Below, in pieces: positions 1-12,191 of a stretch of DNA of 64,000 nucleotides. The notes beneath the pieces are model-generated. The model was given only the letters and a program-made list of their open reading frames with translations. It was not told where the DNA came from and searched no databases. The translations under genes were made by a program, and so were the position numbers. Source of the DNA: Diphasiastrum complanatum (lineage: Eukaryota > Streptophyta > Lycopodiopsida > Lycopodiales > Lycopodiaceae); contig CM055102.1 of NCBI GenBank assembly GCA_029204225.1, positions 33,168,085 through 33,232,084 of the forward strand, read 5' to 3'. Position 1 is the stretch's first letter, and the number at the start of each line of letters is the position of its first letter.

Positions 1-124
1 ACTTTTCCACATTATAAGCAGCGGCTAGACAAGATGTACACTAAACTTTTTGAACAATTTAAGAATTCCAGTGAATGTAATTGTTGTAATAAAAAATGTT
101 GTTTTCTTGAGTATCAAACCGGAT

Positions 125-1291
125 TTGTGTCCTGCTAGTACAAATCCCAGTAGAGTCAAATACATTGATTCCTGATACTAATATCTCTTCATCCTCCATT
201 GCTGAACATTCCATAAAGGATATTAGTCATTTCTTGGTTGATACTCCTAATAAAGACACTGACTATTTGAGTGTAGGATACTTATAAGTTGAGGGATGCT
301 TTCATTGGCTCTAATGTCAATATTGATGAAAAAATTGCTAATGTACATTCCAAATGCTTTTTTGATTTGCCGAAATATTATATAAACGAAGATGTGTATA
401 TCACAACAACAGATCTATGTGTTTGTTTTGATTATCGGAAGGATGAGGTGCTTTGTCTATTGTCAAGCACCATTTCTGAGTTCTTTGACATTGTTGATTT
501 TGAAACCGAAGACTTGGTGCCGGGCATTGACTATGATGATGAAGAGGGTATTCTGACTGGTGAGGAATGTTTGTCCTAGGCTATGGCAAATGTTCGTGAT
601 CATGGATGAAGTTTGCCTTCTGATGAGAAATTTATTTCATTCTACGCCCAATTGGGATTGCCTTGTCCATCGATTATAAAATTTGCAGATGACACTTCTT
701 CAATAGGTGGTCACAATATAGATCATCCCAATCTAATTGCAGCAGATGATGATGAATGCGTAAGTTTAGAAGCTTTACTGTATGTTTATCTGATGTATGA
801 GTTCTATTAAATTTTATATACTAAGAACTCCAATTTTGTAATTGCAGGATACACTTATGATTGATGACTTTGCTACTCGTCGAGGGGGCTTCAGACATCA
901 CTCATCATTTTTCCTCAGGGATAGTGGTCTCGGTCACTATTTGAGGCACTTTCAGAACAATGAAATTTGCGTTGCTCATTCCAAACTCAGTCCAGTTGGA
1001 GAGACTATGATAATGGCTGTGAAAGCCTTATCTTATTATCTAGGTGGACATAAATTTGCGAAAGCAAATAAAATAATTTTTGTGAAGAGATCCTATGTTT
1101 TGAACATATTAGGATTTGTTGATGGGAATGTTTTATTAAGGAGTTCTGATTATTCATTGTATGCAACGTATATAGAATTGAGTGCTAAGAAGGACAATGC
1201 ACATCTTCTGGATGCATATGCAAGTAGAGAATTATTGCACGATAGCACAACAATTGGACAAGATAAAATATCAGATCCCTCCAGTGAATGA
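125..1291 (+). pseudogene. Unrecognised, decayed two-exon gene
   Basis: I do not recognise this protein. One frame runs from 289 to 759 with two internal stops (TAG at 577-579 and a TGA near 607), then joins in phase across a good intron (donor GTAAGT at 760, acceptor TTGCAG ending at 847) to an exon from 848 to the stop near 1291. A readable stretch in another frame (about 130-280) suggests the gene began further upstream and carries a frameshift. The product is acidic (DDD and DDEE runs before the splice), with no obvious membrane segment or catalytic motif. No convincing ATG starts it. It faces the minus-strand transposase-like gene at 1652-3180, so the two may belong to one DNA transposon; that link is inference. 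Confidence 0.45.
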
Positions 1292-1651
1292 AACTTATGA
1301 ATACAATTTACATTTGTAGCATCTTTGTAGCTTTGAATTTTTAGCTTCTTTTCTACTCAATAAATTTGCAAGCTTTTCTAAATTTGTCATAATTTGAAGA
1401 TTTGGTGATCTGTCGAATTTGAACTCTCTACGGTAGAACCACTAGAATAAGTGGCAAATATAGGATCGTTTATCATTTGTCCCTCCATATTTTGTATTTC
1501 GATGAGATGCCCCCGTGCTTGCCAATCTGACTTCTCCATCCCTTGTGATGACCAGACACTTAGGCTTTCATATGTGTTTGCAAAAAATGATGTATGATTT
1601 CTTAGTATGTGCTACACATGTCAAAATCGTAATGTCAATCTTATGCTTGGA

Positions 1652-3180
1652 TCATAATACATACTTGAATTGAAAGCTACCCTGCAAATGCATACTAACC
1701 ATGTAAATAGTGATGTGATCTTCTCCCCATGGTTTTGATACTGCATCAACAAAATTGACACAAGTCTTTTGTAGCACTCTCTTATCAGTATCAAAAAATT
1801 TGTCTTTTCTTAATATTCTAATTATACTGTCAAGCTTCCTCCATACATCAACTTTCAATAATCTTGATTTGCCGATCACCCCTGAGTCTTGAGTGGCAAC
1901 AACGATATCTTTCCAGACTGAGTGTTGAATGTTAGAAGCCTTACCAATATGGTTTGATAGGAATCGACGTGCTTTTGCTCCTCCGATGCTTGGCTTAGTA
2001 GGCATATTTCCTAACTTTCCAGAAAGCTTTTCATCTTTCCGTATTTTGACATGACCCTTATGAAGTCCTGCTTTCGATAAAACATCTTCTAATCGACAAA
2101 TAACTTCCTTCGCTGATGATGCTGGCTTACTATTCCACGCAAAAAGTATATGAAGATAAATGAGCTTCTCTATTATCCTAACTTCTGCATGAAGAGTGTA
2201 GACATGCACATTTTTCAAGGGCCCAATAGGCAATACTGGCTTCCAGTTTGAATCTGCATTTTCTCTAGTTATTCATGTACTTCTAGTTACATCTTTTGCC
2301 ATTTTCATGCAATATAAACAAGGATGTATAGATGTAGCACCATGAGAGACATTAAACATGCATTTCAATGTTTTCAAATCACCTGCTAAGTGCCATTCAA
2401 CATTGAAGTCTCCAACTCCTGGAACATTGAGAAATCTTCCGTCCATATGGTCCTTGATGATCCTAGGGTAAGATGTCCTTGAGAATATCCATGATAATAT
2501 ATCATGATTCTCCTTCAGTACATGTCCAAAGAATAAAACCAACTTAGTTAAATAAGAATTTCCTACTATCCATTGAATCTAATCTAATAATGAGCCTGAA
2601 AAGCTGCCAACCACCATATATCATTTTCGGACTGGACACTGAATCTGAAATCTCCTTGGTCCACTGTTTGTGATAGTGCACCATTCATGAGAGTTATACT
2701 AACTCTCTCCATCTTCTGCCCTTTCACAATCTCTAACTCATCTAACTTAAGTACTATGATTATTTTACCATTCACCTTTTCTAAGGTTATATCATAAAAT
2801 GTGACCATGTATGTTAGCAAGTGATTTAGATCAACAAAGAAGTTGTTTGATGAATTATAAGATATTGATCTTCCATCAGTTTCATACACTTCCTCAAATA
2901 TGAAACGGGGTACCAATGATCTTATGCATACCTATGTTTAATGTATTTCTCTCTATCTTCAAGTGATATGACCTTGGGATAGGGACTTTTCTAATTCGAA
3001 CTTGCTTAAAAGCTTCTCTAATAAGTTGAAATATTGTTCGATATGCTTCTCTACTAATACTTGCAAAATCATAGGCACCTGAACCATAGTCTTATCTAAA
3101 ATTTTCTAAATGTCCAACATCAAAGACTTTGCATATTTGCACTTTACATTGGAACTCCTATTGTTCATCATGATACACTC
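1652..3180 (-). pseudogene. Transposase-like gene of an unclassified DNA transposon
   Basis: Coding blocks on the minus strand lie at about 3180-2930, 2916-2584, 2542-2273 and 2233-1652, separated by frame changes or short introns. The middle block contains LDELEIVKGQKMERVSITLM. The third contains EWHLAGDLKTLKCMFN followed by HPCLYCMK, a zinc-binding CxxC. The order of an acidic core and then HLAGDLK...CxxC resembles uncharacterised transposase-like proteins scattered through eukaryotic genomes; I cannot name the superfamily. No full DDE triad can be placed with confidence. The upstream neighbour at 3331-3816 is coiled-coil and may be its N-terminal part. It could also be a domesticated host gene, but the breaks argue for a decaying element. 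Confidence 0.45.
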
Positions 3181-3330
3181 AGTGAATTTGCCTGTCAATA
3201 TTGAGCCCAACGACATGCTAATGCAGATCTGCAAAAAAACTAGATAGTGAGCAGAACAACACAGTAGCTGAAATAAAATCATATGTCATTAATCAAGTTA
3301 CAAAAAATCATTGTATGCTTACTTGAATGC

Positions 3331-3816
3331 TCAAATTCTCCTATTTCGATAACCTCCTTTTGAAAGGGTCTGAATATCCTTGTAACTTTGCGGCTTTCGC
3401 TTCTTACTCCTAGCCTCCTCCTTAGCCTCTTCCACATCCTTCAGTAATTGTAAGTTTTCCATACGAATAGATTGTAAGTTTGATTGCATTTGATCTAGTT
3501 CTGATTTGATATCGAATGCTATCTTCAGTAATGATTCATTATTTCTTTTAATTTGTTCATTTTTCTCTAAAGTCTTTTGGATATGACAATTTCTTTTTTG
3601 ATAAAAAGAGGATATGCGTATCAACTCACATTCTAAAAAGTGAATTTTTTTCATAGAAAACTGATTTCCATAGTTTTGCAATCTCTCACAATATCCTAGT
3701 AATCCAGTATGCCCATTGCATATCCATGTTACTAGATGAGTTATTGAAGAGAATGTGGGATGAGTCAATGTGCTAGGATCTTGAGGATACAATGTTCCAT
3801 TTGTCCACAAATACAA
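3331..3816 (-). CDS. Coiled-coil protein, possible N-terminal part of the transposase-like gene
   Basis: This is a 161-residue open frame on the minus strand. The first 60 residues have a compact W/C-containing segment (HLVTWICNGHTGLLGYCERL). From about residue 70 to 140 it is a heptad-like charged helix rich in K, E, L and N, and it ends in a basic tail (SKKRKP). It lies directly upstream of the transposase-like blocks and shares their strand, so it may be an exon of the same gene. No family recognised. The basic tail could act as a nuclear localisation signal (inference). Confidence 0.35.
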   Translation of the reverse strand: MYLWTNGTLYPQDPSTLTHPTFSSITHLVTWICNGHTGLLGYCERLQNYGNQFSMKKIHFLECELIRISSFYQKRNCHIQKTLEKNEQIKRNNESLLKIAFDIKSELDQMQSNLQSIRMENLQLLKDVEEAKEEARSKKRKPQSYKDIQTLSKGGYRNRRI

Positions 3817-4035
3817 GTTTTTATTTCCTCCTGCCCTATAACGGGATTGATCATCAGATATTGGTATTCCTTTGCGTCCTCATCTCTGTATAGATGCCAA
3901 ATCATTAGGGATATCCAAATGTAGACGATACAATGTCATCATCAGAAAAAACAAGACAAAACAAAACTATACAAAACAAAACAAAACAAAGTACTTATCT
4001 TTTATCATATTATATATTCTATTTGATTCAAATTT

Positions 4036-4300
4036 GGAGATGGCGATCATATTTTCAGTCCAATGTGGAGATGGCGTTCATATTTGGAGATGGCACTCAT
4101 ATTTTCATTCTTGTTGAGGGAATGCATATTCAAACATTTTGGAGATGGCGCTCATATTTTCAGTCCAATGTGAATTTGGCGTTCATATTTGGAGATGGCA
4201 CTCAAATTTTCATTCCAATGGAGGGAATGCATATTCATACATTTTGCTTTTTCCTTGATTTAAATTTGGAAATGGCGGTCATATTCTAGATCCAATGGAT
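4036..4300 (+). repeat. 105-bp tandem repeat, 2.3 copies
   Basis: The unit starts GGAGATGGCGNTCATATTTT. Full copies begin at 4036 and 4141, exactly 105 bp apart, and a degenerate third begins near 4268. Within each unit a shorter GGAGATGGCN TCATATT element is itself repeated two to three times. The array lies just outside the start of the 3331-3816 frame, where the subterminal repeats of a transposon would be expected. Confidence 0.8.
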
Positions 4301-4381
4301 GGAATGTATTTTCGAGTTTTGACAAGTTAGACTATGAACAGTTTAGAGTTCTTAACTGTGACTACAGGCTCTATGGTTAGG

Positions 4382-5240
4382 TCATTGGTTCTTAGCTGTG
4401 ACTGTAGGTACTATGGTTAGATCATTGGGAGTTGGAGAGGCCTTGGGAGTGGTGGGGGCAAGCAAATAAGCAATATGGTTTCTTTTATTTTGATTTTTTT
4501 CTTTATTTCCAACAAAATCAATACCCCATCTGTGAAATGCATTGCTTTCAAGTATTGGAGTAAGGAGATTGTGGTCGGCCTTTTTGATATTCTTTGCGCG
4601 TTGGCAAACATTGCAAACTTTTACTTGTTGAAACTCTTTGTTGAGCTTCTCCATTTGTTGTTGATTCATCAACTCAAATTGAGATTTCCAAACTTGGTCT
4701 GAATCTCAGGGCTCACTTGGATGATTATCAAGGAAAACATGGTGAGCTCTTTTCTCTTCATGGTCCTCATCATCAGACCCTTCATTTTCTTCACGAATGG
4801 TATTGGACATAGTGGATTTAAGAGTAAAATATTCTCTGCTAGGTTTAAGCTCTTTTCGGATGCGTCTTGGAAGGCCAACTAAAAACCATATGATCAACAT
4901 TTTATCAGTTGATTGTTCTTGGACTTGACTTCTGAGACGCTTGAAGCACTCAATATAGTCACCTACGAGTTCATCTTTTTTTATTTTTATATTACTAAGC
5001 GTACAAATGCGCTTTCTGTGAGTCTAAAAGGTTGGAAGTGTTTAATAAAAGACTCTTTCATCTCCAACCAATCTTGTCTATCATCACGATCGAGGTTAAA
5101 AAACCACTCTCGTGCTTTATCTACCATGGTCATTGAAAATAGTTGGACTTTTGCATTGTCAGTATATTCTCCATATACTTCGCATGCATTTTCAAAGAGC
5201 TGTAAACACTTAATATTTGTAACAAGAATGCCTTAGGGAG
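4382..5240 (-). pseudogene. Gypsy retrotransposon remnant: gag fused to integrase by deletion
   Basis: Read on the minus strand, 5236 to about 4730 encodes a Ty3/gypsy Gag core: a REWFFNLD motif, a basic FIKHFQPF segment and then MLIIWFLVGLPRRIRKELK. This matches the gag at the right edge of the window (63223-64000) closely. It then jumps to an integrase N-terminal zinc finger, CNVCQRAKNIKKADH, and the start of the integrase core, HRWGIDFVG (about 4610-4500). Everything from protease to RNase H is missing, and frameshifts break the gag. This is an old, internally deleted copy of the same family. Confidence 0.75.
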
Positions 5241-6163
<923 letters not shown>

Positions 6164-6534
6164 CTGGTTTCCTTTGTATTCTAGAAGCACCTTTAGAGCG
6201 TGCATCCACCTTCATCTCTCCTCCAAAATCTACCATTCTCTCTCCAAAATGTGCATCCACCTTTCTCCTCCAGAATCTATCATTTTCTCTCCAGAAAGCA
6301 AATTCTCCCTCACACCTGAGCATTACATAGTGGAAGGGCCTCATGCCTTCCGTGCAGTTGGAGCCCTGCCCTTAGGCAAGGGCCTTCCATGTTGGAATTA
6401 AGCTTCACTTTGACTCACCCGAATTCAATTCCTCAGCACAAGTATACTATGTAAATATGTACTCTCTCTCTACAATGACAATGCAGCCTTACTCTCAAGC
6501 CGAACGCCTATGCACTCAATCAAATGAAGCAGAA

Positions 6535-6670
6535 GCAAGATCAACATCGAAGTCTCCGACTTCAAAATCCAAGTCATCGACATCCTATCAACAAACTCCA
6601 TTGACATCGAAGTCAACGTCATCAACTTTAAAGTCATCGAAGTCATCGATATCGACATCGACATCCTCTC
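6535..6670 (+). repeat. Imperfect hexanucleotide-like repeat (TCATCGACA/AAGTCA family)
   Basis: Variants of ATCGAAGTC, TCATCGACATC and ATCGACATC recur about ten times with drift. A Ser/Thr-rich plus-strand frame across this block is a by-product of the repeat and I do not call it a gene. Confidence 0.65.
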
Positions 6671-6689
6671 AAGAGCAAGCCAGTCGACT

Positions 6690-8080
6690 CGACTTGCCCA
6701 AAGTCTTCGACGATTGTCGACTGTCACATTCAAAATGGAGCTCTTCCTCTACCCTGTTCGAAACAGACTACGTTACAGTTCACTTCAGTACTTTTCAGTA
6801 ACTGCACTGTTTCACACTCATTGCACACAGTTATTGTAACTGTTCTATGTATATATACATAATGACAACTCACGAATAAAAAGAGAGTTATAGATCAGTG
6901 TGATAAGGTAGATCAATAGTGTGATTCAAAATTCTTGAATGAACTCCATTGTATCTTAATTATCTGATTCCATAGGATCAGAGATCTTAGAAAGAGTGAA
7001 AGTCATTCAGGAAATAGAGATAGTTATTCAATCTGTAGCTAGCTAAGTAAGATCACAGCACATAGTGCACTACAACTATGAACCATTCTTGGGCACATGA
7101 TCGTGATCTGATAGTTGTATTCACAACATCTTAATTCAGATTCTCTATTTTCTTATGTGTATTCCACTGTGAATGCGTTCTGATAATTTCTCTCTCACTC
7201 ATTGATACTCATTCCACTCGGAATATCTAATCTCGAAGGAAGCATGGCTATCTTAGATGCCTAACTGTTTCACTCCCTTCATGGTTGTCTTCGACACCTA
7301 CAAGGTATTCCTCCTGTCGATTTAAGTTTATTTAAGTTTAAGTCTGAAACTATAGTTTGGTAAAGATCCGAGTTCTCTTTAATCATTCCGCACCTATCAG
7401 AGCCCAACAACCCGGTATCAAAGATCCAACATCCCTCGCAATGAAGGCCTTTGACCCGGGGCCATCCACCGCACGAAATGGCATAGATTAGTTGATTCCA
7501 CACAAAATTGATCTCATTGGGTTCTTAGTGGAACTGGCTCAGCTTGGCGGATTTTACATTATGGCAGCCTATACCGGCCCTAATGGGGGTTTGGACCATT
7601 AGGAGTTGTCTTGGACGTAGGGGCCAGGCCTAATCTGGATAACAGTCGAGTAGGACCTTGGGGTCACACCCGCATGCAGTGTAGGCATGTGTGTTGCATC
7701 CTAGTATGGGATAGGGGTACTACGCTTATGCATGGGTCTTGACTATTATGGGTTAGGGGTACCTACATGCAGTGGACATGCATGGGGGATTGCCATGATC
7801 AATTAGAGTGCTTCCATGTGGATTTAGTGCATGGGCAGGTGGGGTTGGCTCTACGCTCTATATATATCCTCACCAGTGTCTATGAGGATTATTGAAAAGT
7901 TTGTTGGCCGATGTGTTTTCAGTCCATGAGGTGCTCTTCATGTGGTTTGCCTATCTCCTGGATTGCTCGAGGGCTAGACCGGTATTGGGTCTAGGTTTGG
8001 TTGGGACGGTTTCGTCTACTGCAGTCCTCCCTTGGTGATCTAGAAAGCTTTATCTCGATTGGAAGTCCTGGGGGACATTT
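6690..8080. other. Noncoding, LTR-like sequence
   Basis: Between 6740 and 6900 there is a TATA-like run (TATGTATATATACATA near 6845) followed by AATAAA near 6876, the layout of a retrotransposon LTR promoter and polyadenylation region. A CGGTATCAAAGATC phrase near 7410 resembles a copia primer-binding region. From 7500 to 8080 the base composition is richer in G, with repeated GGGTTAGGGGTAC-like phrases (about 7705 and 7740). No gene seen. LTR boundaries are not fixed. Confidence 0.35.
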
Positions 8081-8153
8081 TACAGCCCCTTCAATCACAT
8101 GGGAATATTAGAAAATTCATTTGTTTCAAATTTATGCTATCAAGTACAAAAAT

Positions 8154-9345
8154 TATTAACGATATTAATAGCATAGTCTCTTATCTAGAGATAACAAAAT
8201 GTTAACTTATGCTATGTAGGAATATTCTCTCCGTGGATCCCAAAATGGTGTGTCTCTTTGATACTCATCCGTAACTTTTTCTCTCAGAGAGATAACACTT
8301 TGTAATTCATTCTATTATCTAATACAATAGAGAACTACGTTCTTCTTCTCTCTTCTTATTTTCTCTCATGCTTCCGCCTACTTCCTCTCTAGTTGGGAGA
8401 ATGACATCCATAGCAGTTTTTTTTAGCTGTGGTAGCAACAAAAGATATACTTATTCATTAGATGGATGGAAATTTAGAAGATGAAATTTATATGCATCAA
8501 CCTGAAGGATTTGTTGGTGAAGGAAATATTGTGGATTTTGTGATGTAGATTGGGCTGGTGATTTAGATGAAAGAAAGTCAACAACGGGTTATTGTTTTAT
8601 GCTTGGCACAGGAACACTTTCATGAAATAGCAAGAAGCAATCAACAATATCCTTATTAAGTGTCGAATCTGAATATATTGTAGCTTGTCAAGCCACTAAA
8701 AAAGCTATATGGTTAAGAAGAGTTCTTCAAGATATATCCAATCCTAAAGAACATCTTCCTACAATAATCAATTGTGATAGCATAAGTCATATTGCTCTAA
8801 CAAAGAACCCAAAGTTTCATGCACACACAAAACACATTGAAATCCATTATCATTATGTTCGAGATCAAGGAAACAAAGAAAACGTGTAGTTACAGTACTG
8901 CACAACGGAAAAGATGGTTGCTGATATGTTTACAAAAGCTCTTACTAAGAACAAATTTGAATATTGTAGAGAACAATTACAAATTGTACATGATAAAATG
9001 TCATAGATAAAAGACTAAGTGGGAGTATTAACGATATCAATAACATAGTCTCTTATCTAGAGATAACAGAACATTAACTTCTATTAAGCAGGAATATTCT
9101 CTCCATGGGTCTCGAAACAGTGTGTCTCTTTGACACTCATCCGTAGACTTCTTATCTAGAGATAACGGAACATTAACTTCTATTAAGCAAGAATATTCTC
9201 TCCATGGGTCCCGAAACAGTGTGTCTCTTTGACACTCATCCGTAGACTTCTCTCTCAGAGAGATTACACTTTGTAATTGATTCTATTATCCAATATTACA
9301 ACAGAGAACTACATTCTTCTTCTCTCTTCTTGTTTTCTCTAAACA
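8154..9345 (+). mobile_element. Copia F: internally deleted LTR retrotransposon
   Basis: Two LTR-like copies open with TATTAACGATAT(C/T)AATA: one at about 8154-8400, the other at about 9027-9340. Both contain CTCTTATCTAGAGATAACA and a GTGTGTCTCTTTGA(C/T)ACTCATCCGTA phrase. Between them lie only a short reverse transcriptase stub and the RNase H end; gag, protease, integrase and most of RT are gone. The 3' LTR carries an internal duplication of about 91 bp (9050-9145 repeated at about 9145-9245). The element is non-autonomous. Confidence 0.75.
8462..9006 (+). pseudogene. Copia F RT stub and RNase H
   Basis: A short RT piece, DGNLEDEIYMHQPEGFVGEG, is joined directly to RNase H, DVDWAGDLDERKSTTGYCF, at about 8535. 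RNase H continues with SVESEYIVACQATKKAIWLR, KHIEIHYHYVRDQ and ADMFTKAL and ends near 9006. One TGG-to-stop-like change (LS*NSKK) and a stop after KENV break the frame. It was cut down by deletion and is not functional. Confidence 0.8.
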
Positions 9346-9381
9346 AGAAGAGAGAAGAAGAATGTAGTTCTCTGTTGTATT
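9298..9381. repeat. Near-perfect hairpin at the 3' end of copia F
   Basis: The left arm ACAACAGAGAACTACATTCT... (about 9298-9335) is repeated as its reverse complement at about 9342-9380, with a loop of only a few bases (TCTCT). The arms are about 38 bp with no mismatch seen. The sequence is the LTR end of copia F meeting an inverted copy of itself. Confidence 0.85.
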
Positions 9382-9726
9382 CATAAATAAGCTAATTGTT
9401 GTCTTTGATACCATATTACAAACTTGGCCCACTGGCCACGTGCACGCGTGCAAACCACGTGTTGGGATCCCACCCCCAACCGCCTAGCCACTTGCTTGTC
9501 TGCCTGACCCCAAAAGGGCTGGTACCAGGGGATAGGAGACAATGTGCAACCCACTTCTGATATGGAGAGGAACCCAAGGACCCTAACTGCTTATGGGACA
9601 ATTGGAAAATGACATGTGCACTTAGGCAAGCAGGCGCACAAGCCTCCTATGCATGGCTTGACAACAATGTCCCGCAACAACCCCACTCAAGCAAGCACGG
9701 GCAAAGGAACCCCCCACCGGCTATGA

Positions 9727-10011
9727 TACCATATAATAAAATGAGAGAGAGAGAGAGAACAAATTAAATAACTTAATAATCTGAGCGGAGGGCTAACTGC
9801 CCATATACATAGCTTGAGAGAGGAGATGAGGGGAAGACGACTTTCTAAGGAAACGCATCGTTTGGGACCCAAAGCTCCAGTTAGCTAGTTATTTAGTTAT
9901 ATTTTGATGCGTTTCCTTAGAAAGTCGTCTTCCCCTCATCTCCTCTCTCAAGCTATGTATATGGGCACTTAGCCCTCCGCTCAGATTATTAAGTTATCAA
10001 TACAATTCATT

Positions 10012-10060
<49 letters not shown>

Positions 10061-10070
10061 ATAATACTAA
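9727..10070. repeat. Foldback element with ~94-bp inner arms and GA/CT outer arms
   Basis: The inner left arm (about 9762-9859, AATAACTTAATAATCTGAGC onward) is repeated as its reverse complement at about 9906-9999, with one or two mismatches and a loop of about 46 bp. Outside these, AATAAAATGAGAGAGAGAGA on the left mirrors CTCTCTCTCATTTTATAATA on the right, so the palindrome reaches almost 340 bp; the right CT run (10014-10054) is longer. A TGATACCATA phrase at the left edge resembles a reversed copia primer-binding site, so the arms may be two head-to-head LTR pieces. A transcript would fold into a long hairpin. Confidence 0.85.
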
Positions 10071-10779
10071 CAAGTACTAACCCTTATGCAAAGAGGTTGA
10101 CCCAAAAGTTTGTCATGCTAAATGACAGTCCCACCATCATCCAAATGACGCGTGCTGGCTTTCTTTGGCTTGAAGGAAAAAACCTTCGTTTTTCCGATTT
10201 AACACCCCACCTCGTTGCGTGAACTCAGCCATTCATGGGCGCCACCATGCCCCATATTCTCGAAAGCCAACAAAGGCTCGTCGAAATGGAGAGCTTTCGT
10301 GAGTGAAGCAACAGTCGTGGACTCCGTTGCATTGAGAGAAAAGCAAGGATTCGCCACTTTCTAGGCACGTAACCAGCAATAGAGTGATTGAGTAAGAAAT
10401 CTTTTTCAATTAAGCAGCAGACAAGGGTACTGTCTCCGTGTCGCCATGAGGTATCTCAGCAACAACGCACGACGGTGTTGTCAACTTTGATGCGCCAACT
10501 ACCACTTTGCGTTGCAGCAATCTTTGTTATATGTGTGTGCGCCCGTATACGTACGTGTCTCTCTCCCTCTCTCTCGATCGATAGTTGGTTACACTAGATT
10601 TTTGTGATGAAACAGGAGTTGCAATACATATAAGATATTTGTACACAGGATATGGGCTACCATTTGAGCAAATCCTATGCCAAGACGCATATGCGATGAG
10701 GCATACATTGGGCTAAAAATTGTATGCTTGCAACCTTAGTACGGATACTATGTAGCTGTTATGGTCGAATCAATTTCAT
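10071..10779. other. Noncoding interval
   Basis: No conserved coding frame, RNA gene or LTR pair was seen. A short frame with CVAAIFVICVCARIRTC is hydrophobic, but nothing supports it as a gene. Confidence 0.3.
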
Positions 10780-10794
10780 TTATATGCTAGGTAC

Positions 10795-11175
10795 AATATT
10801 ATAAGAAAGTATTAATTCTCTAGAACCAGGCTCTAGGTGATTGTCATAGTCCATATAGGGCCTTATAGAGTTTGTAGACCATGTACTCTTTGCCTTGGAG
10901 TTCATAACCCTTGGATTCTGCCATATATATATATGTCTTCTTCTATAACTCCATTTAAGAATGTTGTTTGGATATCCATTCAAGAATGTTGTCTAGACCA
11001 CTTACAGACAATGACATTTCTATGCATAGGTAGCCTTCACGACATTCTAAATCTGAGTTTTCAAGGGAGACTGATACTCTCTATCAATAGCTTCTTTCCA
11101 AAGATTTGCATCTAAATTTTTCATCACTTCTTGAATAGTTGAAGGTTCTTTTGTAAGTTACCATGCATATTCATA
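10795..11175 (-). pseudogene. Copia reverse transcriptase fragment, heavily decayed
   Basis: Minus-strand pieces read DANLWKEAIDREYQS (start of the copia RT), MDIQTTFLNGVIEEDIYI (the conserved D-x3-TAFLNG-EEIYM block) and, in a shifted frame, EYMVYKLYKALYGL (conserved [11 protein letters not shown]). Stops and frameshifts lie between them. The active-site YxDD is not present. It is probably related to the integrase fragment at 11311-11526. Confidence 0.7.
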
Positions 11176-11310
11176 AATAATTTTGATTGGAAGAACTCTA
11201 TTTTTTGTTGATCTTTGCAAAAGAGAAGATTCCGGTTGTTGCAGAAGAACGAGTTTAGACTGTGGTTACAATTGTTGAATAGGTTCCTCTTCATCTAATT
11301 CACTGTCAAT

Positions 11311-11526
11311 CTAATGCACTCTTGAAGCTTCTAGATTAAAACAATCACTTTTTATTGTACTCTTAGTAGGAGTAACATTAGGCACAATTGAAATCTTTTC
11401 TTTACCCTTTACATTCATAAACTGGTCTTTAATAAAAAAAATGACATTCTTGCTAACAAATATCTTTCCACTTTCAGGGTCATATAGCTTATAGCCTTTA
11501 TGTTTGAGGAATAACCAACAAATCAT
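11311..11526 (-). pseudogene. Copia integrase C-terminal fragment
   Basis: The minus-strand peptide contains KGYKLYDPESGKIFVSKNVI, the typical copia segment after the integrase core, followed by a linker with PTKST. Bases from about 11530 to 11760 continue on the same strand as a decayed integrase (FNNKTPYE- and SRVSGCYAQV-like text). It sits head to head with the plus-strand RT fragment at 11841, so two copia scraps in opposite orientation were joined near 11820. Confidence 0.65.
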
Positions 11527-11840
11527 TTTTTGATGTTCGATGCATCAAATTTCTTCCTTAGCTCTTTAGGAACTTGAGCATAGCAACCAGAAACTCTTGA
11601 TTTCTTTGACGAAGGCAAACCTCATAAGGAGTTTTGTTGTTGAAACTCTTATTAGACACAATTTTGAATATAGATTGCCATTGCTATAGCCTAGGCCCAA
11701 AAGTATTTGTGAAGCAATGCATGTGTCACCATATTCTTGGCACTTTCTACTAAGGTCCTATTCTTTCTTTTTGCTATTCATTGGACGGTGGCAAGTATCA
11801 TGTGGTGAATTGTCTAAGAACTGCTTGACTTTGACAATAT

Positions 11841-12191
11841 ATGGAGCAAAATGTAAAAGTTTCCAATAGTGATGATGAAGCATCCTTTGAGGACATCACA
11901 CTATATAGGAGACTTGTAGGCTCCTTGATCTATCTTACTATAACTAGACCTGATCTAAGTTATAGTGTAGGCAAACTAAGCCAATCTATGCAAAATCCAT
12001 TGGTTTGTCATTGGAAAAATGCAAAAAGGGGGTTGAGGTACATCTCGGCCACCAAGAACTATGGCATTTTATATGATGGATCTAATCTTGTCTTAAGAGC
12101 ATATTCGGATGCTGATTCTGCAGGTAATAAGGTGGATAGGAGGTCCACAAGTGCTTTTGTTACCTTTCTTTGCAATGGCATAGTGCATTAG
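11841..12191 (+). pseudogene. Copia RT/RNase H fragment
   Basis: The peptide has [24 protein letters not shown] (conserved Y-x-LVGSLIYLT-TRPDL), then LSQSMQNP, CHWKNAKRGLRYI, YSDADSAGNKVDRRSTSAF (RNase H first Asp block, D-W-A-G degraded to DSAG) and ends at a TAG where SWSSKKQ would follow. It is close to the copia D fragment at 35067-35489 on the other strand. Truncated at both ends. Confidence 0.8.

Noticed and set aside
6457-6801. Ser/Thr-rich 114-residue plus-strand frame
   Set aside because: Composed of a drifting short repeat; no domain, start context or neighbours to support it.
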